NCBI RefSeq assembly: GCF_001559775.1
Contig: NZ_LOHX01000233.1
Location: forward strand, 1 to 64,000
DNA length: 64,000 nucleotides
Source: Streptobacillus felis
GTDB lineage: Bacteria; Fusobacteriota; Fusobacteriia; Fusobacteriales; Leptotrichiaceae
Reading direction: 5' to 3'
A program made the position numbers and the translations under genes. Below, piece after piece: positions 1 to 7,668 of this stretch (its first letter is position 1; each line of letters begins with the position of its first letter). The notes under the pieces were generated by a model that was not told the origin of the DNA, searched no databases, and worked only from the letters and a program-made list of their open reading frames with translations.

Positions 1-58
1 AATCAAGATTTACTATAAATATAGACAAAAATTCAGTGTATTATATAGGGGTGATAAA

Positions 59-264
59 ATGAATTTTATAAAAAAGTTTGAAAGTGTTTCTTATGAAAAT
101 GGGAAGCTGAAGGATTAGAAGATGTATCACTTAGAAGAGTTAGAAAGATAAATAGACTCTTAAATATAAATTTTTATGAATTAAGCGATAATTATGAAAA
201 TTTAAATAATAAATGGAAAAAAGAAAAACAAGATAAAGATTTGGAAAGACAGTCTACACAATAA
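59..264 (+). pseudogene. Frameshifted small tailed protein gene
   Basis: An ATG at 59 follows the ribosome site GGGGTGAT and encodes MNFIKKFESVSYEN before reaching a stop at 116. From base 100 the next frame continues WEAEGLEDVSLRRVRK and runs to a stop at 262-264. Adding one T at about base 100 (AATGGG to AATTGGG) would join the frames into one protein of about 68 residues. Its end, KWKKEKQDKDLER followed by QSTQ, matches the C-terminal tail shared by many proteins here, with four extra residues. I do not recognise the family. The frameshift could be a sequencing error, but as given the gene is broken. Confidence 0.5.
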
Positions 265-309
265 AAAATAAAGTAGCATAAACCTAAATTAAAATATAAA
301 TAAAATACC

Positions 310-338
310 TTGAAATCAACAATAAAAATTGTTATAAT
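310..338 (+). promoter_or_regulatory. Promoter for the structured RNA at 345-555
   Basis: A -35 box TTGAAA (310-315) and a perfect -10 box TATAAT (333-338) are separated by 17 bases. Transcription would start at about 345, just before the first structured module. Confidence 0.7.
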
Positions 339-344
339 TATTAT

Positions 345-555
345 ATAACAAAAGCGAGAAGTATGTAGTCTTCCTAGTTCGGCTAGGTATTTAAAAGCAT
401 ACAAAATAAGAGATGTGTTCTTCTCCCTGATTAATCAGGTATAAAAAACACCAGAATAAAAGCGAGAAGTATGTAGTCTTCCTAGTTTAGCTAGGTATTT
501 AAAAGCATACCACAAAAAAGTTTCGAGGTAATACAGTTGTATTATCTTTTTTTTT
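345..555 (+). ncRNA. Three-module structured RNA with terminator
   Basis: No gene occupies 265-689. After a strong promoter there are two near-identical modules (about 352-402 and 459-510). In each, GTATG pairs with CATAC around an inner hairpin (CCTAG/CTAGG). Between them is a third module with the same layout but different sequence: GTGTT with AACAC around CCTGAT/ATCAGG at 426-439. The run ends in a hairpin (GGTAATACA with TGTATTATC, 527-546) followed by nine T, an intrinsic terminator. I do not recognise the family. It could be a free small RNA or a leader of the gene at 690, although that gene has its own promoter. Confidence 0.6.
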
Positions 556-575
556 ACATAAGATTAATTGAAATT

Positions 576-600
576 TCACTCTATATTCAATATAGAGTGA
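576..600. repeat. 25-bp palindrome, copy 1
   Basis: A perfect dyad with arms TCACTCTATAT and ATATAGAGTGA around a central TCA. It ends 8 bases before the -35 box at 609, the same spacing as copy 15 before the hsdM-like promoter. Confidence 0.85.
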
Positions 601-608
601 TTAAAATG

Positions 609-638
609 TTGATTTTATGCCACTTTATAAGGTATAAT
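609..638 (+). promoter_or_regulatory. Promoter of the first toxin-partner pair
   Basis: TTGATT at 609-614, an 18-base spacer, and TATAAT at 633-638. The core and the palindrome just upstream closely resemble those at 45544-45605. Confidence 0.65.
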
Positions 639-689
639 TAAAATAAAAGTAGTTTATTAATAATTTACTTAAGGAATATGAGGTTATTT

Positions 690-950
690 ATGGAAAGATT
701 TGATGAAATTATTATTGATTTTGATATGCCAAAGCATATAAAGGAACAAATTGATGAGTTAGATGAATTATATGATAAATATGGTGGTGAAAATTCAAAG
801 AAGTATAGTAAAGAAGAAATTACTCAAGCAGAAATTAAATTTTTTGAAATTATAGGTTGGTTAGAAGTAGATGTAAGATCTGCATATAGAAATGGTCTAA
901 TAAGTGTTGATGATGGATATAAAATATTAGATAAATATTTAAGTTTTTAA
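690..950 (+). CDS. Small acidic protein, putative partner of kinase 1
   Basis: This 86-residue protein is not recognised. It is rich in Asp, Glu and Lys and predicted to be helical, with no signal peptide or membrane segment. I chose ATG 690 because GAGG lies six bases upstream; ATG 678 is in frame but poorly spaced. It ends in DKYLSF and lacks the shared C-terminal tail. Its stop is 18 bases before the HipA-like kinase gene. By position it could be an antitoxin or immunity protein, as are the similarly placed small genes at 2017, 3210 and 4382; this role is inferred from position only. Confidence 0.7.
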   Translation: MERFDEIIIDFDMPKHIKEQIDELDELYDKYGGENSKKYSKEEITQAEIKFFEIIGWLEVDVRSAYRNGLISVDDGYKILDKYLSF

Positions 951-968
951 TTGAAAGGAGAAAATTAT

Positions 969-1976
969 ATGATAAAAGATTTTAATAATATTGTTAAAAA
1001 TTATTTAGTATATGGTGGTAACGCTGGATTTAAATTAGGATTTATTAATGAAAGTAATGAGAACTGGTTTTTAAAGTTTCCTAAAACAACTAAAAATATG
1101 ATTAATGTTGATATGTCATATAATACGTCACCACTATCTGAATATATTGGATCACATATTTATGAAATATTAGGTTTTAATGTTCACAAAACTGAATTAG
1201 GTGTATATAAAGATAAAATTGTTGTTGCTTGTAAAGATTTTATAGAAGGAAATAGATTTGAAGAATTTAAAAATTTTCAAAATAATTTTTCAGATAATTT
1301 CAGTATAGATTTAGAAGAATTTCAATCAAAAAATAGAAGAGAATATGAATTAGATATTGAGGAATTATATATAATAATTAATGATAATAATATAGAATCA
1401 ATAAAAGAATTAAAAAATAGATTTTGGGATATGTTTGTAGTAGATATGTTTATAAATAATAATGATAGACATTCTGGTAATTTTGGTTTTATTTATAATA
1501 ATAAGATAGAATTAGCACCTATTTATGATAATGGAAATTCATTTTTTAGTAAACATTCTGATAATAAAAAAAAGATAATATTAGAAGATAATCAAATGAA
1601 AAATTCTATTATTAATACTGGACAAACACCATATACATATAAAGATAAAAAAATAGATTCAGTAAAATCAATTCTAAAAGCTGAAATAAAGTTAGGTGAC
1701 ATAAATAATGAAATAAATATTGATTTAAGAAATGCAATAATTAGAAATACAATAAAAATTGAAAATAATATTAATAAAATAAAGGAATTTATAAATAACA
1801 TACCTGAACAGCATCAAGGCAAAGAAATAATTTCTAAATTAACAAAAGAATTTTATAATGTATTTCTTGAAAATAGATTAGAAAAATTAATATTAGGTAA
1901 GGAAAAGGCAATTGAAATAAATAACAGTATAAATAAATGGAATAAAAATAAAAAAATTGAATATAGAGATATATAA
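969..1976 (+). CDS. HipA/CtkA-like kinase 1 with C-terminal tail
   Basis: This 335-residue protein resembles HipA-type serine/threonine kinases, especially the compact secreted CtkA kinase of Helicobacter pylori. Visible features are a Gly-rich start (YGGNAGFKLGF), the catalytic-loop motif NNDRHSGNFGF with Asp166, His168 and Asn171, and the metal-site motif APIYDNG with Asp187. There is no signal peptide. It ends in KWNKNKKIEYRDI, a variant of the shared tail. ATG 969 has AAAGGAG eight bases upstream. HipA-family kinases phosphorylate translation factors in bacteria, whereas CtkA acts in host cells; the target here is unknown. The small untailed gene just upstream is the likely partner. Confidence 0.75.
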   Translation: MIKDFNNIVKNYLVYGGNAGFKLGFINESNENWFLKFPKTTKNMINVDMSYNTSPLSEYIGSHIYEILGFNVHKTELGVYKDKIVVACKDFIEGNRFEEFKNFQNNFSDNFSIDLEEFQSKNRREYELDIEELYIIINDNNIESIKELKNRFWDMFVVDMFINNNDRHSGNFGFIYNNKIELAPIYDNGNSFFSKHSDNKKKIILEDNQMKNSIINTGQTPYTYKDKKIDSVKSILKAEIKLGDINNEINIDLRNAIIRNTIKIENNINKIKEFINNIPEQHQGKEIISKLTKEFYNVFLENRLEKLILGKEKAIEINNSINKWNKNKKIEYRDI

Positions 1977-1979
1977 TAT

Positions 1980-2004
1980 TCACTCTATATTCAATATAGA
2001 GTGA
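1980..2004. repeat. 25-bp palindrome, copy 2
   Basis: A perfect copy of the palindrome, starting 3 bases after the kinase 1 stop. Its right arm runs directly into the ribosome site AAAGGAG of the next gene, so in mRNA the hairpin would abut the site. Confidence 0.85.
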
Positions 2005-2016
2005 AAGGAGTATATT

Positions 2017-2247
2017 ATGAAAAATGAAAAATGGAAAGATAAATTAAAACACATAAATGTTCCAAATTATGTAATGGAACAATTAGAAGAATATTTTCAA
2101 TATGTTAAAGAAAATAATAAATTTATGATAAGCATACAAATTGATGATGTATTATCAAATTTAAATGTAGCTAATCAAGAAAATGATTTAACAATTGAGG
2201 AAATAATGTATGTAAGATCAATATTAGGAGAAGATTTTTATGATTGA
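2017..2247 (+). CDS. Small protein, putative partner of kinase 2
   Basis: This 76-residue protein starts WKDKLKHINVPNYVMEQLEEYFQ after a few residues and is not recognised. It is predicted to be all-helical and has no signal peptide and no shared tail. A good ribosome site (AAAGGAG) precedes ATG 2017. Its stop overlaps the start of kinase 2 by eight bases, which indicates translational coupling and a fixed stoichiometry, as in toxin-antitoxin operons. A role as antitoxin or immunity protein is inferred from this arrangement. Confidence 0.7.
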   Translation: MKNEKWKDKLKHINVPNYVMEQLEEYFQYVKENNKFMISIQIDDVLSNLNVANQENDLTIEEIMYVRSILGEDFYD

Positions 2248-3154
2248 TTTTCAAAAAGCTGAAATAAATTTATATAGGGTATTTGATGGTGCTAATGGTA
2301 ATAAAATTTCTATATATTATGATGAAAGATTATATATGTTAAAATTTCCAAGTTATCATCCTAAAGAAAATTTTGATACAAAATCTACAATTAACGAACA
2401 TATTTCTTGTTTAATAGCTAAAGAACTTGGCTTAAATAGTCAAAATACATTATTAGGAATGTATAATGATAAAATTGTTGTTGCATGCGAAGATTTTCAA
2501 ATTAGTGGATATAAATTAGTTAATTTTACTTCTATTAAAAATAGTATAGTAGATAGTGAAAAAATGGGTAAAGGTTTAAATTTAAATTCAATTTTATATA
2601 CAATCGAAAACCAAAAATATGTTAATAAAAATAAATTAAAAGAATTTTTCTGGGATACATTTATTCTTGATTCATTAATTGCAAATGGTGACAGACATAA
2701 TGGAAATTGGGGATTATTAATTAATGAAACAGATAAATTATGTAAAATAGCACCTATTTATGATTGTGGATCATCATTTCATTCTCATTTAAATGATGAA
2801 GAAATGTTAAATATTATAGAAAATGATAAAAATACTCTTAATAATTTAGTAATGGGAAAACCAAATTCAGCAATTAAAATAAATAATAAACAAATTAATT
2901 ATTATAATTTCTTAACTACTACTGATAATCAAGACTGTTTAGAATCTTTAGTAAAAATAACTAAAAAAATAGATTTAACTAAAATTGGAAAATTAATTGA
3001 TGAAATTGAATATATGACTGACATTCATAAAAAGTTTATTAAAACTATCTTACATGAAAGAAAAACTAAAATTTTAGATAAAGCACTTATTCTAAATAAT
3101 AATATCTCTAAATGGACTAATAAAGAAAATATTGATAAAAATTTATATAGATAG
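2240..3154 (+). CDS. HipA/CtkA-like kinase 2 with C-terminal tail
   Basis: This 304-residue HipA-like kinase has the start motif FDGANGNKISIYY, the catalytic motif NGDRHNGNWG (Asp151, His153, Asn156) and the metal motif APIYDCGSS (Asp175). Its last third closely matches kinase 3 (4640-5578), including a shared stretch around NYYNFLTTTDNQDC and KFIKTILHERKTKILD, so the two are recent paralogues. It ends in KWTNKENIDKNLYR, the shared tail. There is no signal peptide, as expected for a T4SS cargo rather than a Sec-exported protein. It overlaps the small upstream gene by eight bases. Confidence 0.75.
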   Translation: MIDFQKAEINLYRVFDGANGNKISIYYDERLYMLKFPSYHPKENFDTKSTINEHISCLIAKELGLNSQNTLLGMYNDKIVVACEDFQISGYKLVNFTSIKNSIVDSEKMGKGLNLNSILYTIENQKYVNKNKLKEFFWDTFILDSLIANGDRHNGNWGLLINETDKLCKIAPIYDCGSSFHSHLNDEEMLNIIENDKNTLNNLVMGKPNSAIKINNKQINYYNFLTTTDNQDCLESLVKITKKIDLTKIGKLIDEIEYMTDIHKKFIKTILHERKTKILDKALILNNNISKWTNKENIDKNLYR

Positions 3155-3157
3155 TTT

Positions 3158-3182
3158 TCACTCTATATTTAACATAGAGTGA
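3158..3182. repeat. 25-bp palindrome, copy 3
   Basis: Variant copy with left arm TCACTCTAT and right arm ATAGAGTGA; the inner pair is changed (ATTTAAC centre). It lies between kinase 2 and the next pair. Confidence 0.8.
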
Positions 3183-3209
3183 ATAAAATATAAAGAGAGG
3201 ATACATTTG

Positions 3210-3629
3210 ATGAAATATAAAAAAATACCTGAAACATCATATGAAAAATATATTTCTGGGTGGGAATCTTTAAATATACCATATAAAAATGGAGAAATTG
3301 CTGATTGGCATCCACATAATTTTTTTATATCAAGTAATGATGAATACATTAAATTATATTATTATAATCCAATAATTGGGAATGTAGGAATAGAGAAAAG
3401 AAAAATTACTTTTCCAGAAAATAAAGAAGTCTATATTTCTAATTTTCCAAGAGCGATTATAGATTTATTGTTAAATTTAAATAAAAAAGAAATAAAACAA
3501 TTATATGGATCAAAAAATGAATTATTATCCAATACTGATCAAAAACTATTATATGAATATCTAATGATATTAAAGGATAATGAAAATATAAAAGACTATT
3601 TAAAATATGAATATGGATATATTGAATAA
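3210..3629 (+). CDS. Putative partner of the AbiEii-like protein
   Basis: This 139-residue soluble protein has a Trp/His-rich stretch (GEIADWHPHNFF) and a later SNFPRAIIDLLL segment that loosely resembles part of AbiEi antitoxins, though no winged-helix domain is evident. ATG 3210 sits nine bases after AGAGAGG; the in-frame TTG 3207 is less likely. It has no shared tail. The AbiEii-like gene follows within 22 bases. AbiE systems are bicistronic (AbiEi antitoxin then AbiEii nucleotidyltransferase toxin), so a neutralising role is plausible but unproven. Confidence 0.6.
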   Translation: MKYKKIPETSYEKYISGWESLNIPYKNGEIADWHPHNFFISSNDEYIKLYYYNPIIGNVGIEKRKITFPENKEVYISNFPRAIIDLLLNLNKKEIKQLYGSKNELLSNTDQKLLYEYLMILKDNENIKDYLKYEYGYIE

Positions 3630-3650
3630 ATTAAAAACATGAGGTTAAAT

Positions 3651-4370
3651 ATGGAAATATGGAAAACTAAAAGAATTGAAATAATGAAAGAAATTTTAAA
3701 CATTATAGGAGAGAATTATATACTAAAAGGTGGTACTGCATTAATGCTATATTATGGTTTAGATAGATTTTCTGAAGATATTGATCTTGATTCTAAAACT
3801 AATAATTTAAATATTTTATCAAAATTAGAAAATTATTCAAAAAAGAATAATAAAAATTGGAAATTTAATATAAAAAAAAATACTGATACAGTATTTAGAA
3901 TAATGTTAGATTATGGAGAAAAAAATGAAAAAGGATTATATCCTTTAAAAATTGAAATATCAAATAGAAATAAAAATTTAATAATTAATAATGTTTTGAA
4001 TTATACGATAATTAACGGTGTTAATGTATATAATTTAGAAGAAATATTATCTATGAAAACAAGAGCTTTTAATAACAGAGATAAAATAAGAGACTTTTAT
4101 GATATTTCATTTTATATAGAAAAAGAACCTATTAAATTTAATGAAAATGATTTATTAAATATAAAAGAAAAACTAGATTATACAGATATGGAAGTTTTTG
4201 AAAAATTATTAAATAATGAATTTAAAGAAAATAATTTAAAAGATATTGATGCAGAAAAGATAATTATTAATACTTATGAAAAAGTTGAAGAACTTATATT
4301 AGAAAATAAAAGAAATAAATGGAATAAAAAAGATAATAATATATCTGATAGAGATAAAACTAGTAGATAA
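3651..4370 (+). CDS. AbiEii-like nucleotidyltransferase with C-terminal tail
   Basis: This 239-residue protein belongs to the AbiEii/AbiGii nucleotidyltransferase toxin family. The diagnostic motif LKGGTALMLYYGLDRFSEDIDL is split here as a GG(T)xLxxxYG region followed by the catalytic pair DID. A later KTRAFNNRDKIRDFYDI segment is also typical. Family members transfer nucleotides to tRNA or other targets and cause growth arrest or phage abortion. ATG 3651 has GAGG six bases upstream; ATG 3639 is in frame but badly spaced. It ends in KWNKKDNNISDRDKTSR, the shared tail in the DRDxTxR variant seen also in kinase 3. A translocation tail on an AbiEii toxin is unusual. Confidence 0.8.
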   Translation: MEIWKTKRIEIMKEILNIIGENYILKGGTALMLYYGLDRFSEDIDLDSKTNNLNILSKLENYSKKNNKNWKFNIKKNTDTVFRIMLDYGEKNEKGLYPLKIEISNRNKNLIINNVLNYTIINGVNVYNLEEILSMKTRAFNNRDKIRDFYDISFYIEKEPIKFNENDLLNIKEKLDYTDMEVFEKLLNNEFKENNLKDIDAEKIIINTYEKVEELILENKRNKWNKKDNNISDRDKTSR

Positions 4371-4381
4371 AAGGAGTTATT

Positions 4382-4585
4382 ATGCTTGAGAACTTTGATG
4401 AAAGAACATTACCAAGATATTTAAAAAATGATATTGATGCATGGGTTAACAAAAATGAAAGTAATAGACATATATGGGATTGTTTATGGGGTGAATTGTA
4501 CGGTTCAATAAATTCAGCACAACATGATTTTGTAATTTCAAAAGAAGTTGCTGATTATTTAAGAAATAAATATTTAGGAATATAA
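4382..4585 (+). CDS. Small protein, putative partner of kinase 3
   Basis: This 67-residue protein begins MLENFDERTLPRYLKND and has several Trp residues. It is not recognised; it has no signal peptide and no shared tail. Its ribosome site and first codons (AAAGGAGTTATTATGCTTGA) are repeated after kinase 3 at 5579-5596, where only a truncated copy remains. The gap to kinase 3 (54 bases) contains a short AT-rich hairpin (AATACAAAA with TTTTTTGTATT). An antitoxin or immunity role is inferred from position. Confidence 0.65.
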   Translation: MLENFDERTLPRYLKNDIDAWVNKNESNRHIWDCLWGELYGSINSAQHDFVISKEVADYLRNKYLGI

Positions 4586-4639
4586 AAAAGAATATTAATA
4601 CAAAATATTTTTTTGTATTATTATATATAAGGAGTTTTT

Positions 4640-5578
4640 ATGAAAAGAATAATATTCACTGATTGTAAAATTGATTATACAAGGGCATATGGTGGGGCTA
4701 ATGGTAATAAAATTGGAATCATATATAATAATGAAAATTATATGTTAAAATTTCCACCTAAACCAACAATTAATAAAGCAATTAGTTACACAAATAGTTG
4801 TATTAGCGAACATATATCATGTAAAATTTTAAATGAAATTGGAATGAATGCACAAAAAACATTATTAGGAGAATATGGTAATAAAATTGTTGTTGCTTGC
4901 AAAGATTTTACAGAATATAACAAAAGATTTTTTGATTTTGCTTCATTAAAAAATACAATAATTGAAAGTGAACAAGAAGGTTATGGAACAGAATTAAATG
5001 ATATATTAGAAACAATAGAAAATCAAAAAATAATAAATAAAGATAATCTAAAAGAATTTTTCTGGGATATGTTTATTATTGATGCTTTTTTAGGTAATTT
5101 TGATAGACATAATGGAAACTGGGGATTTTTAATTGATGAGGATAAAAATATTTCTATTGCACCAATATACGATTGTGGATCTTGTTTATTTCCTCAAAAT
5201 GATGATAAACAAATGGAAGAATCTTTAAAAGATTTACAAAAGATGGAAGATAGATTATATTCATATCCACAGTCAGTAATAAAGATAAATAATATAAAAA
5301 TAAATTATTATAATTTCTTAACTACTACTGATAATCAAGACTGTTTAAAATCATTAAATAAAATTTCTAAGAAGATAGATTTAATTAAAATAGGAAAGCT
5401 AATTGATGAAACAGAATATATAAGTGATACTCATAAAAAATTTATTAAAACAATTTTACATGAAAGAAAAACTAAAATTTTAGATACATCACTCACTTTA
5501 AATCCTAATTTTTCTAAATGGAAGAGTAAACAACAAAATCATAAAAATATATATGATAGAGATGAAACTGGCAGATAA
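4640..5578 (+). CDS. HipA/CtkA-like kinase 3 with C-terminal tail
   Basis: This 312-residue HipA-like kinase has YGGANGNKIGIIY near the start, the catalytic motif NFDRHNGNWGF (Asp155, His157, Asn160) and APIYDCGSC as the metal site. The C-terminal third is nearly the same as in kinase 2. It ends in a 20-residue tail starting KWKSKQQN and finishing DRDETGR, which matches the end of the AbiEii-like protein (DRDKTSR) and fits the shared-tail pattern. No signal peptide. The coding sequence for the tail is followed directly by a copied ribosome site and start codon, suggesting that cassettes recombine at their tail ends. Confidence 0.75.
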   Translation: MKRIIFTDCKIDYTRAYGGANGNKIGIIYNNENYMLKFPPKPTINKAISYTNSCISEHISCKILNEIGMNAQKTLLGEYGNKIVVACKDFTEYNKRFFDFASLKNTIIESEQEGYGTELNDILETIENQKIINKDNLKEFFWDMFIIDAFLGNFDRHNGNWGFLIDEDKNISIAPIYDCGSCLFPQNDDKQMEESLKDLQKMEDRLYSYPQSVIKINNIKINYYNFLTTTDNQDCLKSLNKISKKIDLIKIGKLIDETEYISDTHKKFIKTILHERKTKILDTSLTLNPNFSKWKSKQQNHKNIYDRDETGR

Positions 5579-5589
5579 AAGGAGTTATT

Positions 5590-5631
5590 ATGCTTGATAA
5601 TTTTAATCTTTTATTTGACAATAAATTTTAA
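5590..5631 (+). pseudogene. Truncated copy of the 67-residue partner gene
   Basis: The run AAAGGAGTTATTATGCTTGA before and into this reading frame matches the start of the gene at 4382, but the frame (MLDNFNLLFDNKF) stops after 13 codons. It looks like the remnant left when a partner-toxin cassette was lost or duplicated. Its 3' part now contains the -35 box of the relaxase promoter. Confidence 0.5.
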
Positions 5632-5643
5632 AAATGATAGTAT
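5615..5643 (+). promoter_or_regulatory. Promoter of the relaxase leader
   Basis: A consensus -35 box TTGACA (5615-5620), 17-base spacer, and -10 TAGTAT (5638-5643). Transcription from about 5650 would include the leader RNA before the relaxase. Confidence 0.6.
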
Positions 5644-5649
5644 CAAAAT

Positions 5650-5760
5650 ATAAACAATAAAAAATTTAAATTAAATGAATTACTGATTTAATTAGCTGGT
5701 TAAATCTTAGGGTATTCATACAAGTCAGCGAGCTTGTTATGGGTACCTTTTTATTTTAAG
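5650..5760 (+). promoter_or_regulatory. Leader family A, copy 1, before the relaxase
   Basis: The conserved core (about 5677-5756) has two hairpins. The first pairs GATTTAA with TTAAATC around the loop TTAGCTGG. The second is a long stem (GGTATTCATACAAG with CTTGTTATGGGTACC) with loop TCAGCGAG, followed by a T-rich run, so it looks like an intrinsic terminator. The same layout recurs at 7860 and 29046. Base changes between copies keep the long stem paired. Placement 14 bases before the relaxase start suggests control by conditional termination. The family is not one I can name. Confidence 0.65.
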
Positions 5761-5773
5761 AAAGGAGAATAGA

Positions 5774-7294
5774 ATGGCAATTTATAGATTAAGAGCAAAA
5801 GCAGGTAAAGATGTATTACCTCATTTAAGTTATATAAATGGAGAAGATAAATATAAAAATAAAAAAGATCATATTGAATTTATTGAGACAAAAAATTTAC
5901 CTGAAATTTTTGAAAGTGTAAAAGATTTTTGGAATACTGCATTACAATATGAAAGAAAGAATGCGAACATATATAGAGAATTTGAAATAACATTACCAAA
6001 AGAATTTAATAAAGAAAAAAATAAAGAAATTTTAGATAGATTTTTAGATAAAACTTTTGGTAAAGATTATGTTTATAATTACTCAATACATAATCCAAAT
6101 GGGAATCAACCACATGCTCATGTTATGTTTAATGAAAGAAAATTAGATGGAATAAAAAGAGAAAAAGAAAACTTTTTTAAAAGATATATTCCAGAATATC
6201 CTGAAAAAGGTGGAGCTAAAAAAAATTCAGAATTAAAGAATAAAACTTATTTAAAAAATATAAGAAAAAACTGGGAAGAACATTTAAATTTATATTTAGA
6301 ATCTTCTGGAATAGAGAAAATTTCAAGTAAAACTTTAAAGAAGCAAAGAGAAGAATCAATTAATGAGGGTAATTTAATAAAAGCTGAAATATTAGATAGA
6401 GAACCTGTTCATTTCAAGCAAAATTTAAAATATAAAAAGAAAAAAAATAAAGATGCTTATGATCTATATGAAAGAATAAAAAGAGATGAATATATAAAAG
6501 AAAAACAAATAAAAGATGAAGCTGATAGAGTATATAAAATTAATTTTTTAAATGAAAAATTTGAAGAAAAGAAAGAGGAATTTAAAAATTATTCTTTTGA
6601 AAAACTATTAGAAGAGAAAGAAAAAGTTGAAATAGATATATTTAAATTATCTAAAAAAATGTTAGATAAGACATTAGAATCTGAAGCATTAAATCAATTA
6701 ACAAATGGGCAAAGTAATAAAAATAAAAATGAAAAAAATCATTTATTTAAGATGATAAAGAAAGATAAAAATAATAGAAATAAATACAAAAAAAGAATCA
6801 ATGAAATTAATAAAGAAATGGATACATATAAAGATATTTTTAAAGAAAAACTTATTGATCTGAAGTTAAAACTTAAAGCTAAATATATGAAACCATTTAA
6901 ATATAAAATGATAGAAAAAGGGATTGTTGATGAGCTTTTTATGCAGAGATTAAAACAAGAAAAGTATAAAAATCAAGACAATATAAATTTATATAAAGCA
7001 TATTTTGAAAGAAAAAATTTAAGAGATGAAAAGCTAAAAGAATTAAAAAAAATTGAAAGTAATAAACAAGAAATCAAAAAATTTGTTAAATCAAAAGATT
7101 ATAAATCAGCAAAATATTTTCAGAGTATAAATTCAAATTTATATAAAAATATAAGATCACTTGATAGAATTTCTAAAAAATTTAATAGAGATATAAGAGT
7201 ACAACATCAAATTTTAAAACATGGTGAATTTATACTTGATGAATATAAAAATATTTTAGAAAATGAAGAATTAGAAATAGAAAGAGAGAGATAA
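5774..7294 (+). CDS. MobA/MobL-family relaxase
   Basis: This 506-residue protein is a MobQ-type (MobA/MobL) relaxase, which nicks DNA at oriT and leads the strand through the T4SS. The N-terminal domain starts MAIYRLRAKAG and has the metal-binding motif NQPHAHVMFNER with His114 and His116; a Tyr in the N-terminal region would be the nicking residue. From about residue 215 the protein is a long Lys/Glu-rich coiled coil. It ends in ENEELEIERER, matching the ERER ending of two tailed proteins but without the Trp. Relaxases are known T4SS substrates, so this ending supports a translocation role for the tail. AAAGGAG precedes ATG 5774. Confidence 0.88.
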   Translation: MAIYRLRAKAGKDVLPHLSYINGEDKYKNKKDHIEFIETKNLPEIFESVKDFWNTALQYERKNANIYREFEITLPKEFNKEKNKEILDRFLDKTFGKDYVYNYSIHNPNGNQPHAHVMFNERKLDGIKREKENFFKRYIPEYPEKGGAKKNSELKNKTYLKNIRKNWEEHLNLYLESSGIEKISSKTLKKQREESINEGNLIKAEILDREPVHFKQNLKYKKKKNKDAYDLYERIKRDEYIKEKQIKDEADRVYKINFLNEKFEEKKEEFKNYSFEKLLEEKEKVEIDIFKLSKKMLDKTLESEALNQLTNGQSNKNKNEKNHLFKMIKKDKNNRNKYKKRINEINKEMDTYKDIFKEKLIDLKLKLKAKYMKPFKYKMIEKGIVDELFMQRLKQEKYKNQDNINLYKAYFERKNLRDEKLKELKKIESNKQEIKKFVKSKDYKSAKYFQSINSNLYKNIRSLDRISKKFNRDIRVQHQILKHGEFILDEYKNILENEELEIERER

Positions 7295-7297
7295 TTT

Positions 7298-7642
7298 ATG
7301 GAAAAATTTTTAGCAGTAGGTATATGTTTTTTAGCAATAGTAGTGATGTTATTTTTTATTTTTGATAAAAATAAATATAATGAAAATAATGGAAAGTATT
7401 TAAAGGATTTTATACGAGATAGTATAATTATATTTATTTTATTTGTAATTTATAATTATCTTTTTATTAGTGGTGACACAAAATTTTATTTTGAAAAAGA
7501 ATTTATATTTTTCTTAATTTTAAGTAAATTAATTCAAGAATATTACCAAAAATTTAACAAAGAAAAATATAAATGGAAGATAAATTTGATAAATATAGTT
7601 TATATATTTATCATCATAATTAAAGATTATTTTAGAGGGTAG
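7298..7642 (+). CDS. Small membrane protein after the relaxase
   Basis: This 114-residue protein has four hydrophobic segments (about residues 4-22, 38-58, 68-82 and 96-111) and no recognised domain. It follows the relaxase stop by three bases and is co-transcribed with it. Its stop codon lies inside the terminator hairpin at 7634-7661, so the relaxase operon ends here. The context suggests a transfer accessory or entry-exclusion-like membrane protein, but no motif supports a specific role. Confidence 0.65.
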   Translation: MEKFLAVGICFLAIVVMLFFIFDKNKYNENNGKYLKDFIRDSIIIFILFVIYNYLFISGDTKFYFEKEFIFFLILSKLIQEYYQKFNKEKYKWKINLINIVYIFIIIIKDYFRG

Positions 7643-7661
7643 GACTACCCTCTTTTTTTTT
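7634..7661 (+). terminator. Terminator of the relaxase operon
   Basis: A hairpin AGAGGGTA / TACCCTCT with loop GGAC is followed by eight T or more. It overlaps the last codons and stop of the membrane protein gene. Confidence 0.85.
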
Positions 7662-7668
7662 AAATCAT

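Noticed and set aside
192-404. Minus-strand frame of 70 codons over the first structured RNA
   Set aside because: It covers the promoter and the first module of the RNA at 345-555, is rich in Phe, Ile and Tyr as expected from antisense AT-rich DNA, and has no ribosome site.
1980-2004. The palindromes as intrinsic terminators
   Set aside because: They are AT-rich and not followed by a T run; other clear terminators in the window have both a GC-richer stem and a T run.
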